A stretch of DNA of 64,000 nucleotides from Oscillospiraceae bacterium. Its GTDB lineage: Bacteria; Bacillota; Clostridia; Oscillospirales; QAMX01. A program made the position numbers and the translations under genes. Shown in pieces: positions 45,956 to 54,178 of the stretch. The stretch is from assembly GCA_015067705.1 (NCBI GenBank), contig SVLW01000007.1, positions 1 to 64,000 of the forward strand, in the 5' to 3' direction. Each line of letters starts with the position of its first letter. Positions within the stretch are counted from its first letter, which is position 1. Under the pieces are notes generated by a model, which saw only the letters and a list, made by a program, of their open reading frames with translations, was not told where the DNA came from and did no database searches.

Positions 45956-47382
45956 TATGCTATTTTCTCCATGGAGAACGCGAAATGATAGGCACAGTCC
46001 GCGCCTTCAATGGGGATCAGGTATCCGTTATACACCATCTCATCCAGATACCCCTCGTATTCTACATCGCACACGATCCGCACACCCGCCAGATCCAGGG
46101 TAAAGCTCTCGTAGGGGTGCCGCCGGATGGTCTCCGCCAGGCGTTCCTGATCTCCCGCCATGATGCGGAAGTCCTCCTGCGCGCCCGCAAAGGACAGCGC
46201 CGCCAGATACATCTGCGTCCGGAAATTCGGCATCCAGTTTTCCTCATTCACCGCGTGATAGGAGAAACCGACGGCGGTGAGAACCCCATCTTTCTCCGCA
46301 AATACGAAATCCTGGGGCCCGTCGGCGATGGACACCATCATGTGCGGCGTCAGCACCCGTTCCCAGGTGCCGTCCCCGGTGAGCACCGCGCCGAAGTCAT
46401 AGTCGTGATAGGCCGCCAGCTTGTTGAAATTCTGTGCAAACTCCTCTGCGGTGATCTCGCCCCGATGCCGCGGCAGCTCTGCCCGCACCATGGCGGCACC
46501 CAGCAGCACCCCCACCAGCACATACCCCACCACCAGCGCCCATGCCCGCCACCGGCGGCTGTCCCGCAGCGTCAGCGTGGAGTCATATTCCCAGGGCAGG
46601 GTCTCGCCGTCAGAATGGGCGGTGTAGCTCTTCCACAGCCGTACGATCTGGAAAATGGGGATCCCCGCGCCCTCGCCCCACCAGAGCGCGGACAGTGTGC
46701 GGGAAAAGCCCTCGGCATAGCGAAGCCGCCTGCCGTCGTCCGCAGTGACGGAGAGCCCCAGAATCCACTTGCCCGGCGTTGTCGAAAAGAGCCGCAGCCA
46801 CAAGGGCTCCAAAAACAGCATCAGCGCCATAGGGATCAGCGCCCCGAAGAAGCCGCCGGTGCCGGCGGAAATCCGGACATTGCACACGGCGATGAGGAAA
46901 AGATCCCAGAAAAGCACATAGAGGGTGTAATCAAAGCCTCTGGCAAAATAACGCCGCCAGGGCGCCACCAGCGGCGGCAGCACATCCTCATAGATGGCCG
47001 CCTCGCTCTGCTCCGGCTGGCGTTTCAGATCCTCGAGATACCGCTCCGCGTCCAGACTGCGATAACCGCTGTGGGATTCCCGGATCTCCCCGCAGACCGT
47101 GCGGGACCGGCTCAGCTCCTGCTGTTCCTGCTGCAGCCATTCCATGTGCTGCGCCATGGTATCGTGGAGCGACCGCTCGCCCCGGTGCATGGCTTTGATG
47201 TCCTCAAGCGGCAGGCGCAGCATCCGCAGCAGATGGATCCGCTGCAGCACCAGGAGATCCTCCTCCGTATACTCCCGGTATCCGTTGGCGCTCCGGGCAG
47301 GGGAGAGCAGTCCCTCCGATTCATAAAAGCGGATATTTGCCCGCGTCATGCCGCTGCGGGCCTCCATTTCCTTGCTGGTCAA
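45955..47382 (-). CDS. MerR-family regulator fused to an RDD membrane domain
   Basis: 475 residues. Start TTG at 47382 (GGAG about 10 nt upstream); the ATG inside the RBS region is out of frame. Residues 1-70 are a MerR winged helix (ANIRFYESEGLLSPARSANGYREYTEEDLLVLQRIHLLRML), followed by a coiled coil (to about 115), an RDD-type membrane domain (RRYFARGFDYTLYVLFWDLFLIAVCNV, PGKWILGLSVTADDGRRLRYAEGFSRTLSALWWGEG, the RDD hallmark) with a further helix near 280, and an extracytoplasmic C-domain of about 170 residues. It may transmit an outside or membrane signal directly to promoter DNA. Its own promoter has a MerR-type 19-bp spacer. Confidence 0.8.
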   Translation of the reverse strand: MTSKEMEARSGMTRANIRFYESEGLLSPARSANGYREYTEEDLLVLQRIHLLRMLRLPLEDIKAMHRGERSLHDTMAQHMEWLQQEQQELSRSRTVCGEIRESHSGYRSLDAERYLEDLKRQPEQSEAAIYEDVLPPLVAPWRRYFARGFDYTLYVLFWDLFLIAVCNVRISAGTGGFFGALIPMALMLFLEPLWLRLFSTTPGKWILGLSVTADDGRRLRYAEGFSRTLSALWWGEGAGIPIFQIVRLWKSYTAHSDGETLPWEYDSTLTLRDSRRWRAWALVVGYVLVGVLLGAAMVRAELPRHRGEITAEEFAQNFNKLAAYHDYDFGAVLTGDGTWERVLTPHMMVSIADGPQDFVFAEKDGVLTAVGFSYHAVNEENWMPNFRTQMYLAALSFAGAQEDFRIMAGDQERLAETIRRHPYESFTLDLAGVRIVCDVEYEGYLDEMVYNGYLIPIEGADCAYHFAFSMEKIA

Positions 47383-47409
47383 ACGCCTTCATCTCCTTTC
47401 ACCGGGGAC

Positions 47410-47440
47410 AGTATAGCGTATCAAGTCACTTTACAGTCAA
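47410..47440 (-). promoter_or_regulatory. MerR-type promoter with 19-bp spacer
   Basis: Minus strand TTGACT, 19-bp spacer GTAAAGTGACTTGATACGC, TATACT. The spacer contains the palindrome AAGT-G-ACTT, just as in promoters that MerR proteins activate by unwinding an over-long spacer. Confidence 0.6.
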
Positions 47441-47468
47441 GGGTTTTCTTCGAAAAAAAACACATTTT

Positions 47469-48323
47469 TCAAAAGGCCGGGGAGTCCCCGGCCTTTTCCT
47501 TACTTTTTTCCAATACATACTTCTCCGGCACGCTGACGCCGAAGGCGCGGCTCACATCCCGCAGACCGTCGCCGGGGATGGTCTGGCGCTTGCCGCCCAT
47601 GGACAGCACCTTCACCAGGATCTCCGCCGCCTTCTCTACGGTGTGCATGAGACCGAAGGTGAGGTCAAAATCCTCGCCGGAGCAGAAGAGCCCGTGGTGG
47701 GCCCAGACCGCCACATCATGCTCCTGCATGAGCTTTGAGGTCTCCACGGCGATTTCGCGGCCGCCCGGAATCATCCACGGCACCACGCCGATGCCCGCCG
47801 GGAAGACAATGGGGCACTCCGTCTCCATCTCAAAAAGCTCCCGGGTGAAGGTCACGTCATCCAGCGGCAGCACAAAGGTCAGTGCCACAATATTGGTGGG
47901 ATGGGCGTGATAGATCACGCGGTGACGGCCGTGTGATGCGGCCTTTTTCACCTCATGGTTCATGAGATGGGTGGGCAGTTCGCTGGTGGGTCTGCCGCCG
48001 TTTACGAGGCCCCACACAATACGGTACTGCGTACCGGTTTCATCGATCTCCACGATCGTGAGGGCATCCTCGGGATCCAGGCTGGCATTCCGGAAAAACT
48101 TGCCGGAACCGGTCACCAGGAAGTATTCGCCGGAAAGGCCCGGCACCTCCGTGCCGATCTCCCGCCATTCGCCTGGATGCAGCGATTCCCGGATCTCCTG
48201 AATTTCTTCTTCCCGGATCCGATAGCTCAGATTGCCGCCGTTTCGCTCGTGCCATCCCTGCTGCCATCCGTCGTCTGCCATCCGGATAAAGCCCTGTACA
48301 AAGGGCGCTTTCAGTACGTTCAT
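47469..48323 (-). CDS. rhaD: Rhamnulose-1-phosphate aldolase
   Basis: 284 residues. Class II aldolase cleaving L-rhamnulose-1-P to DHAP and L-lactaldehyde. Zinc ligands in YHAHPTNIVAL and VWAHHGLFCSGED, with the initial GWHERNGGNLSYR and GSGKFFRNA phosphate-binding parts. Last gene of rhaB-rhaA-rhaD. No activator, transporter or lactaldehyde enzyme lies beside it. Confidence 0.95.
   Translation of the reverse strand: MNVLKAPFVQGFIRMADDGWQQGWHERNGGNLSYRIREEEIQEIRESLHPGEWREIGTEVPGLSGEYFLVTGSGKFFRNASLDPEDALTIVEIDETGTQYRIVWGLVNGGRPTSELPTHLMNHEVKKAASHGRHRVIYHAHPTNIVALTFVLPLDDVTFTRELFEMETECPIVFPAGIGVVPWMIPGGREIAVETSKLMQEHDVAVWAHHGLFCSGEDFDLTFGLMHTVEKAAEILVKVLSMGGKRQTIPGDGLRDVSRAFGVSVPEKYVLEKSKEKAGDSPAF
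47471..47497 (-). terminator. Terminator of the rha operon
   Basis: AAAGGCCGGGGA/TCCCCGGCCTTT stem at the very end of rhaD, with minus-strand T-run. Confidence 0.82.
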
Positions 48324-48337
48324 ACGCTGTGCCTCGT

Positions 48338-49585
48338 TCAGACGCGCTGACTCAGCACGTCGCGCTCATAGGTCTCGATGGTGTCGAACCAGCTCTCATC
48401 CGCCGGCACGTCATACTGTCTGCAGTATTCCTCCCACACGTCGCCGAAGGGATAGACCTTCAATGCCTCCTGCAGCACCATGAGCTTGGTGAACTGTTCC
48501 TCGTCCTGCAGTTTTTTCAGGAGCTCATTGGGCTGGAGCAGGGCGAAGAGCAGAGACTTCTGCACATTGCGGAAGCCCATGACCCAGGCCGCCACGCGGT
48601 TGATGGAGGCGTCGAAATAGTCGGTTGCAATGAACACCCGGTCGAGCGCGCCGCAGCGCACGATCTCCCGGCAGATCTCGCGGGTCTCGTCGTCAAAGAG
48701 CACCACATGGTCGCTGTCCCAGCGCACGGAACGGGTGATGTGCAGGGCCATGTGCTTGTCAAAGGTCAGAATGGAGGAGATCTTATCGCTGACCACTTCC
48801 GTGGGATGATAGTGGCCGTTGTCCATCAGGGTGATGCAGTCGTCCCGGCTGGAGGCATATTTCAGGCACCACTCCGCAGAACCCACGGTATAGCTCTCCA
48901 CGCCGATGCCAAAGGTCTTGCTCTCGGCGCAGGGGAACACCTTGGTCTTGTCAAAGGGCTCCTCTAAAATCTCGTCAAAGGACTGCTTATAGCGCATACG
49001 GGGGCCGATGCGGTCTCCGGGGATGTCCTTATAGCCATCGCCGGCCCACATATTCATGACGCAGGGCTCCCCCAGCTCGTCTGCCAGATACTGAGAGATG
49101 CGGACGCAGGCGCGGCCATGCTCCACCCAGAAGCGGCGGGTCTCTTCATTCACGGAAGAGAGCGTCATGGGGTCGCACTTGGGATGGGAGAAGAAGGTGG
49201 GATTGAAGTCACAGCCCATGCCGCGCGCTTTACAATAGTCCACCCATTTCTTGAAATGCTTCGGCTCGATCTTGTCGCGGTCCACCCAGGGGTTCTCCTC
49301 GTCAAAGATGGCATAGCTGGCGTGGAGGTTCATCTTCATCTTGCCGGGCACCAGACGGCGCACCAGATCCAGATCCGCCATCAGTTCTTCCGGATTCCGG
49401 GCGCGGCCGGGATAATTGCCGGTGGTCTGAATGCCGCCGGTGAGGGGGCCGTCGTTGTCAAAGCCCCGGAGATCGTCGCCCTGCCAGCAGTGCAGCGCCA
49501 CCGGAACGGTCTTTAATTTTTCGATGACGGCATCGGTGTCGATGCCGATGGCCGCATATTTGGCCTTTGCTTCCTGATAACTCAT
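48338..49585 (-). CDS. rhaA: L-rhamnose isomerase
   Basis: 415 residues. Converts L-rhamnose to L-rhamnulose with Mn/Zn. Markers: VALHCWQGDDLRGFDNDGPLTGGIQTTGNYPG, KMNLHASYAIFDEENPWVDRDKIEPKHFKKWVDYCKARGMGCDFNPTFFSHPK, ITLMDNGHYHPTEVV. Overlaps rhaB by 4 bp (ATGA). Confidence 0.97.
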   Translation of the reverse strand: MSYQEAKAKYAAIGIDTDAVIEKLKTVPVALHCWQGDDLRGFDNDGPLTGGIQTTGNYPGRARNPEELMADLDLVRRLVPGKMKMNLHASYAIFDEENPWVDRDKIEPKHFKKWVDYCKARGMGCDFNPTFFSHPKCDPMTLSSVNEETRRFWVEHGRACVRISQYLADELGEPCVMNMWAGDGYKDIPGDRIGPRMRYKQSFDEILEEPFDKTKVFPCAESKTFGIGVESYTVGSAEWCLKYASSRDDCITLMDNGHYHPTEVVSDKISSILTFDKHMALHITRSVRWDSDHVVLFDDETREICREIVRCGALDRVFIATDYFDASINRVAAWVMGFRNVQKSLLFALLQPNELLKKLQDEEQFTKLMVLQEALKVYPFGDVWEEYCRQYDVPADESWFDTIETYERDVLSQRV

Positions 49586-51036
49586 GCTTTTACCTCCCGC
49601 ACAATAAAACTGTCTCGTATGAGCTGCCGCGCCGCGGCAAGAGTTTTTATTTCACCCGCTGTCATCATCTGCACGATCAGATTGCCCAGCGCAGTTCCTT
49701 CAATGGGCCCGGCATACACCGGCAGGCCCGTGGCCTCCGCCGTAAGCCGGTTTAAGTAATCGTCCTGACTGCCGCCGCCCACGATATGGATGGCGGTGTA
49801 TGTTTTTCCGGTCAGGCCGGAGAGCGCCGTCACGGCCTCCCGGTAACAACGCGCCAGACTGCGATAGACACACTGCATCAGTTCGCCTACGGTTTCCGGT
49901 ACGGCCTGGCCGCTTCTGCGGCAGTAGTCCCGCACGGCCTCCTGCATATTCTCCGGCGCCAGGAAACAGTCGTTGTTGACGTCCACAAGAGAGGGGAAAT
50001 CCGCTGCCTGCTCCGCCTCTGCGATCAGATCCGGATAGCTCCATTGCCGTCCGTCCTTTTCCCGGATCTCTCTGCCCGCCACATACGCCGTGCCGTTTAA
50101 CTCCCGGCGAATGGACTGGATCATCCAGAGGCCCATGATGTTTTTGAGATACCGCCAGTTGCCGAAGGCGCCGCCTTCGTTGGTAAAATTCTGCAGACGC
50201 GAGGCTTCTGTCAGGATCGGTACGTCGTTTTCCACACCCAAAAGACTCCAGGTGCCGCTGGAGAGATAGACCGCGTGCTCGTCCTGTGCCGGAACCGCCA
50301 GAAAGGCCGATCCTGTGTCGTGCGTAGCCGGTAGAATCACCTCGGTCTGATATCCCACGATCTCCGCAATCCCCGGCAAAAGCGGCCCCAGCCGTTCTCC
50401 AGGCTGTGCCGGCGGTACAAAAAGCCGCTCCGGCAGTCCCAGACGCCGGATCAGATCATAATCCCAGTTCCGCGCACCGGCGTCCAGAAGCCCGGTGGAG
50501 GAGGCGTTGGTGTATTCCTGCCGCATCTGCCCGGTGAGCCGGTAATGGAAATAATCCGGGAGCATCAATAAATGCGCCGCCCGATCCAGCAGGGCCGGAT
50601 CCTCGGCCTTCTGCGCCATGAGCTGAAAGACCGTATTGAAGATCTGCTTCTGAATGCCCGTCCGGGCATAAAGCTCCGACTCCGGCACGATGCGGTACGT
50701 CGCCGCGTCCATGCCCTCCGTCCGGCTGTCCCGATAGGCGATGGCGGGGCCCAGTGCCTGGCCGGACTTGTCCAAAAGCACATAGTCCACCGCCCAGGTG
50801 TCGATCCCGACGGACGCGGGAATCATCCCAAGCTCGCCGCAGCGCCGCATCCCGGCCAGAATATTCTCCCAGAGATGCGCCATGTCCCAACAGTCGTGTC
50901 CCTGCTGCCGCAGCTGGCGGTTTTCAAAGCGATAGATTTCCTGGAGGACCAGTTTGCCGTCTTCCAGCCATCCCAGAATATGCCGTCCGCTGGACGCGCC
51001 GATATCAATGGCAAGGGTATAGGATCTCACGGTCAT
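49582..51036 (-). CDS. rhaB: Rhamnulokinase
   Basis: 484 residues, FGGY/actin-fold kinase phosphorylating L-rhamnulose at C1. YTLAIDIGASSGRHILGWLEDGKLVLQEIYRFEN at the N-terminus, GIDTWAVDYVLLDKSG, ATHDTGSAFLAVP, and AIHIVGGGSQDDYLNRLTAEATGLPVYAGPIEGTALGNLIVQ near the end. ATG at 51036 behind GGAAAGGAAG; the TTG at 51054 in the track is rejected. First gene of the operon with its own promoter. Confidence 0.96.
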   Translation of the reverse strand: MTVRSYTLAIDIGASSGRHILGWLEDGKLVLQEIYRFENRQLRQQGHDCWDMAHLWENILAGMRRCGELGMIPASVGIDTWAVDYVLLDKSGQALGPAIAYRDSRTEGMDAATYRIVPESELYARTGIQKQIFNTVFQLMAQKAEDPALLDRAAHLLMLPDYFHYRLTGQMRQEYTNASSTGLLDAGARNWDYDLIRRLGLPERLFVPPAQPGERLGPLLPGIAEIVGYQTEVILPATHDTGSAFLAVPAQDEHAVYLSSGTWSLLGVENDVPILTEASRLQNFTNEGGAFGNWRYLKNIMGLWMIQSIRRELNGTAYVAGREIREKDGRQWSYPDLIAEAEQAADFPSLVDVNNDCFLAPENMQEAVRDYCRRSGQAVPETVGELMQCVYRSLARCYREAVTALSGLTGKTYTAIHIVGGGSQDDYLNRLTAEATGLPVYAGPIEGTALGNLIVQMMTAGEIKTLAAARQLIRDSFIVREVKA

Positions 51037-51078
51037 CGCTTCCTTTCCTGTCAAGTCGGGGGAACTTCGAACACCCTC

Positions 51079-51107
51079 ATGATAACAAAATATCCCCGGA
51101 ATAGCAA
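51079..51107 (-). promoter_or_regulatory. rha operon promoter
   Basis: Minus strand TTGCTA, 17-bp spacer, TATCAT, about 40 bp before the rhaB start. Confidence 0.68.
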
Positions 51108-51120
51108 GCGGTACGGATAG

Positions 51121-51151
51121 AAAAAATCCCGGTATCTTATGATACCGGGAC
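51121..51151 (-). terminator. Terminator of the alr-mazF cluster
   Basis: TCCCGGTATC/GATACCGGGA stem, TTTTTTC on the minus strand; after the secreted-protein gene. Confidence 0.88.
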
Positions 51152-51167
51152 TGTTGTTTATGCGTTC

Positions 51168-51815
51168 TTAATCCACCGTGTAGGAACCATAGACCATGAT
51201 CTTGGAGTCAGAGGTGGCGGTAAAGCCGCGCTCTTCCACGGTGACCAGGTAAAGATGGTTCTTCTGGAGGGCGCCGCCGCCTTCCAGCTCGTTGCCTGCG
51301 GTGCAGTCAATGATGCCGGGGGAGGAGGGGGTATAGCAGGATGCGCTGCCGATCCGCAGGAGAATCATGCCGCCCACTGCGAACTTATAGGTCTCGCCCT
51401 TGCTGACCTGTACCAGCTGCCAGCCGCTGCCGGGGAGTGCTGCCGTACCGCCTTCACCGGTGGTGCCGCCGCTGCCCAGCTGTGCCAGAACAGAATTGGT
51501 GACCGCGGCCACAAAGCTCGAGTCCGTGGCGATATTCTCGTTGCGGGATTCAAACTCTGCGATCTTGGCTTCCAGCTGTGTGGTATAGTCGGTGAGGATC
51601 TGGTTCATCTGGGTCTCCATCTGCTCTGCCTTCAGATCAATGGCGGAGTTGACCTTTTCAATGGTCTCCGGCGCCAGAACGTCGGTCAGATAACTGAGTG
51701 CCACCAGGGGATCCTCGCGTTCCGTGGTTTCTGCGGCAACTGCCATGTAGCTGGCCAGCAGTAAAAGGACCAATAAGACGGCACTGGTGCCGGCGATCCA
51801 TTTTCTCTTTGCCAT
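51168..51815 (-). CDS. Secreted hypothetical protein with coiled coil
   Basis: 215 residues. Signal-anchor/peptide (RKWIAGTSAVLLVLLLLASYMAVAA), then helical coiled-coil region (NSAIDLKAEQMETQMNQILTDYTTQLEAKIAEFESRNENIA), a glycine-rich hinge (LGSGGTTGEGGTAALPGSG) and a beta-like C-domain (WQLVQVSKGETYKFAVGGMILLRIGSASCYTPSSPGIIDCTAGNELEGGGAL). No known family recognised. Follows mazF by 29 bp, so it may share its transcript. Could be a surface-exposed assembly module, but function is open. Confidence 0.72.
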   Translation of the reverse strand: MAKRKWIAGTSAVLLVLLLLASYMAVAAETTEREDPLVALSYLTDVLAPETIEKVNSAIDLKAEQMETQMNQILTDYTTQLEAKIAEFESRNENIATDSSFVAAVTNSVLAQLGSGGTTGEGGTAALPGSGWQLVQVSKGETYKFAVGGMILLRIGSASCYTPSSPGIIDCTAGNELEGGGALQKNHLYLVTVEERGFTATSDSKIMVYGSYTVD

Positions 51816-51844
51816 AACTTTTTCCCTCCATTGTATAGCGGCGG

Positions 51845-52219
51845 TTATTTCCGTTCCGCCTGGTATAAAACGTCTTCTCCGAGACCGAAACTCACCGCAA
51901 GGGCTTCATCCACGCGGTTCATCACGCCCTCGTCCAGCTTGCCCATTCGTTCCAGCAAGCGCCGTTTGTCGATGGTGCGAATCTGTTCCAGTAATACCAC
52001 GCTGTCTCTCGTCAGTCCAAAGGACTGTCCGGAAAGCTCAATGTGTGTCGGCAGTCTCGCTTTGTTGATCTGCGACGTAATGGCCGCCGCGATCACCGTG
52101 GGGCTGTGCCGGTTTCCCACATTGTTCTGCACGATAAGTACCGGTCTGATGCCGCCCTGTTCACTGCCCACCACGGGGCTCAGGTCGGCGAAGTAAATAT
52201 CGCCGCGTCTGACGCTCAT
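51845..52219 (-). CDS. ndoA: MazF/PemK-family endoribonuclease toxin
   Basis: 124 residues (ATG at 52219; an upstream in-frame GTG would add 2). [59 protein letters not shown], then [22 protein letters not shown], is the full MazF core with the RP.L/Q and T.R.IDK catalytic elements. Cleaves single-stranded mRNA at short sites. Sits between alr and a secreted protein, as in Bacillus alr-ndoAI-ndoA, but no MazE/NdoAI-type antitoxin is seen upstream. Confidence 0.94.
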   Translation of the reverse strand: MSVRRGDIYFADLSPVVGSEQGGIRPVLIVQNNVGNRHSPTVIAAAITSQINKARLPTHIELSGQSFGLTRDSVVLLEQIRTIDKRRLLERMGKLDEGVMNRVDEALAVSFGLGEDVLYQAERK

Positions 52220-52225
52220 ATCCAC

Positions 52226-52403
52226 TGCATTTCACGCTCCGTCGGAATCGTATACGGTGAAGTCCTCACCATACCGACTGTATCTTTCCCCAAAAGTTTC
52301 CCGGATATAATCCACCGCAGAAAAATTCTGCCGGGGATGCCATCCCGGTCACTTCTCGGAGCATGATCAGTATATGCCGCGCATATGGGATCTGCCACCG
52401 GCC
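52226..52403 (-). other. alr-mazF spacer without a recognisable antitoxin gene
   Basis: In Bacillus this spacer holds ndoAI. Here two minus-strand frames are open: a 60-codon frame with GTG start (VADPICAAYTDHA...), and a frame with coding-like composition but no start that reads FSAVDYIRETFGERYSRYGEDFTVYDSDG before a stop. Neither shows a ribbon-helix-helix fold. Confidence 0.4.
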
Positions 52404-53561
52404 TTAGATATAACTCAGCCGGGAGACGATCTTGCCGTCGCGGAGATAGAGCCGCAGGACACGCTTTGAAATGCCGGTGATGACCTCCCAGGAGATCGTT
52501 CCGGCCAGCCGCGCCAGATCATCCGGCGTGGTATGAGGGGCAGCGCCGAAAATCACGGCGGTGTCGCCCTCCCGCACTTCGGGGATATCGGTGACGTCCA
52601 GCATGCAGAGATCCATGCAAATCCGTCCGATCACCGGCGCGGGTTTTCCGCATACCGTCATGGCCGCGCCCGCAAAGGAACGGAGATATCCGTCGCCGTA
52701 CCCAACCGGAACCGTAGCCACCCGGGTCTCCCGGGCCGCGTGATAGGTCATGCCATAGCTCACCGGCGTACCGGCGGGAATGGTCTTTAATTGGGTAATG
52801 GGGGTTTTCATGGTCATGGCGGGCTTTAAGTTGCCATAGGGCACGCCGGGAACCGGCTCCAGCCCATAAAGCGCCAGACCAAGACGGACCATATCGAAAT
52901 GCGTACAGCTATATTGTAACATAGCTGCGCTGTTTGCGCAATGTTTTACGGCGTTTTTTATGCCGCGGGCCTCAATTTTCTCTAAAACCGCCTCGAAATC
53001 CGCCAGCTGCGCCATGGTGGGGCCGTCTTCCTCGCTGTCGGCATAGGCAAAATGGGTGAAAATTCCCTCAAGCGCCAGATTCTCCAGGCGGTGAATGGAG
53101 AGGACTTCCTCCACCGCCTCCTCCACGCGCCCGTGGCAGAGAATGCCGTGGCGGGACATGCCGGTGTCCAGCTTTACATGGATCTTCAAAGTCTGCCCCA
53201 GCTTGGCAGCGGCCGCCTGATACCGCTCCGCCGCGTCCCGGCTGGGGACACACTGGGTGATATCATAGCGGATCAGGTCGCCCGTCAAAGCGACGGGGGT
53301 ATAGCCCAGGATCAGGATCGGCACCGTGATGCCGGAATCCCGGAGACTGGCCGCCTCGAACAGGTTGGCGACGCCCAGGTAATCGATCCCCGCGTCCTCG
53401 AGACAGCGCGCCACCGGAATGGCGCCATGCCCATAGGCATCGGCTTTCACCATGGCCATTACGCGGCATCCCGGCTGCAGCCGTTCCCGGATGACCCGCA
53501 GATTATGTTCGATCGCGTCCAGATCAATTTCTGCCCGCGTCCAGTTATTGTAGTAAATCAT
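52404..53561 (-). CDS. alr: Alanine racemase
   Basis: 385 residues, PLP enzyme forming D-alanine for peptidoglycan. RAEIDLDAIEHNLRVIRERL and the PLP-lysine motif VMAMVKADAYGHGAI (Lys39) are at the N-terminus; MSRHGIL, ALYGLEP and RVATVPVGYGDGYLRSFAG with the catalytic Tyr mark the C-terminal half. The ATG at 53561 gives MIYYNNWTRAEIDL; the track start at 53624 overlaps the upstream gene. Confidence 0.97.
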   Translation of the reverse strand: MIYYNNWTRAEIDLDAIEHNLRVIRERLQPGCRVMAMVKADAYGHGAIPVARCLEDAGIDYLGVANLFEAASLRDSGITVPILILGYTPVALTGDLIRYDITQCVPSRDAAERYQAAAAKLGQTLKIHVKLDTGMSRHGILCHGRVEEAVEEVLSIHRLENLALEGIFTHFAYADSEEDGPTMAQLADFEAVLEKIEARGIKNAVKHCANSAAMLQYSCTHFDMVRLGLALYGLEPVPGVPYGNLKPAMTMKTPITQLKTIPAGTPVSYGMTYHAARETRVATVPVGYGDGYLRSFAGAAMTVCGKPAPVIGRICMDLCMLDVTDIPEVREGDTAVIFGAAPHTTPDDLARLAGTISWEVITGISKRVLRLYLRDGKIVSRLSYI

Positions 53562-53596
53562 ATCGTCTTGCCTCGAATGAAAAAGTGGCAATGGAA

Positions 53597-54163
53597 TTAT
53601 TGAAACGTCAGAAAGGTACAGCACATGGTGAGCCGGTCATCCTGATACACCTCCGCATAGAGCGGGGTGTAGCGGCCCCGGTCAAACCATACCCTTTGGT
53701 GAAGCGTTCTCCCGCCGCGCTCCATGGAATAGCTCACCGCCATCGCCTCGGCGCCCTCCCAGGTGTCCCGGCAGGCATCCTCCACGATGCCGCCGCTCCA
53801 TCCAAAGAGCAGCTCCGGCAGGGCCTCCAGCGGGGACAGCACCGCCCCGGCGGGATCCACGGTCAGGACCGCATCCTCATAAAGAAAGTTCAGTCCCTGG
53901 TCGCTGGTCTCCACGGTGATCCCGGCGATTTCCTCCGGTTCCGCCACGGTGAGACGGCTGATGCCGCGGTCATAGCTCCAGTCGATCACATAGTCCGCCG
54001 CGCGGTCCGGCAGCTCCACCCGCACCGCGGTTTTCGCGGTGAACGCAGAGTCCGGCGTATAGCGCAGACGGATCTCTTCCAGAAAAGCCTCTTGGTCTCC
54101 CGCGCCGCATCCGGCCAGCAGGAGCATCATCAGTACGCAGATCAAAAGGAATCCGCGCCGCAT
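53597..54163 (-). CDS. Lipoprotein (YdcC/LolA-like position)
   Basis: 188 residues. Lipobox LLLAGCGAG in MRRGFLLICVLMMLLLAGCG, then a beta-rich domain (SAFTAKTAVRVELPDRAADYVIDWSYDRGISRLTVAEPEEIAGITVETSDQGLNFLYEDAVLTVDP) resembling outer-membrane-lipoprotein-sorting-like folds. It holds the place of ydcC in the Bacillus ydcC-alr-ndoAI-ndoA locus, supporting homology. Tethered on the outer face of the membrane; exact role unknown. Confidence 0.75.
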   Translation of the reverse strand: MRRGFLLICVLMMLLLAGCGAGDQEAFLEEIRLRYTPDSAFTAKTAVRVELPDRAADYVIDWSYDRGISRLTVAEPEEIAGITVETSDQGLNFLYEDAVLTVDPAGAVLSPLEALPELLFGWSGGIVEDACRDTWEGAEAMAVSYSMERGGRTLHQRVWFDRGRYTPLYAEVYQDDRLTMCCTFLTFQ

Positions 54164-54178
54164 GGGCCCTCCTTACCT

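Noticed and set aside
45985-47910. 641-codon plus-strand ORF over the MerR-RDD and rhaD genes
   Set aside because: Crosses two clear minus-strand genes and a terminator; Pro/Arg/His-rich shadow.
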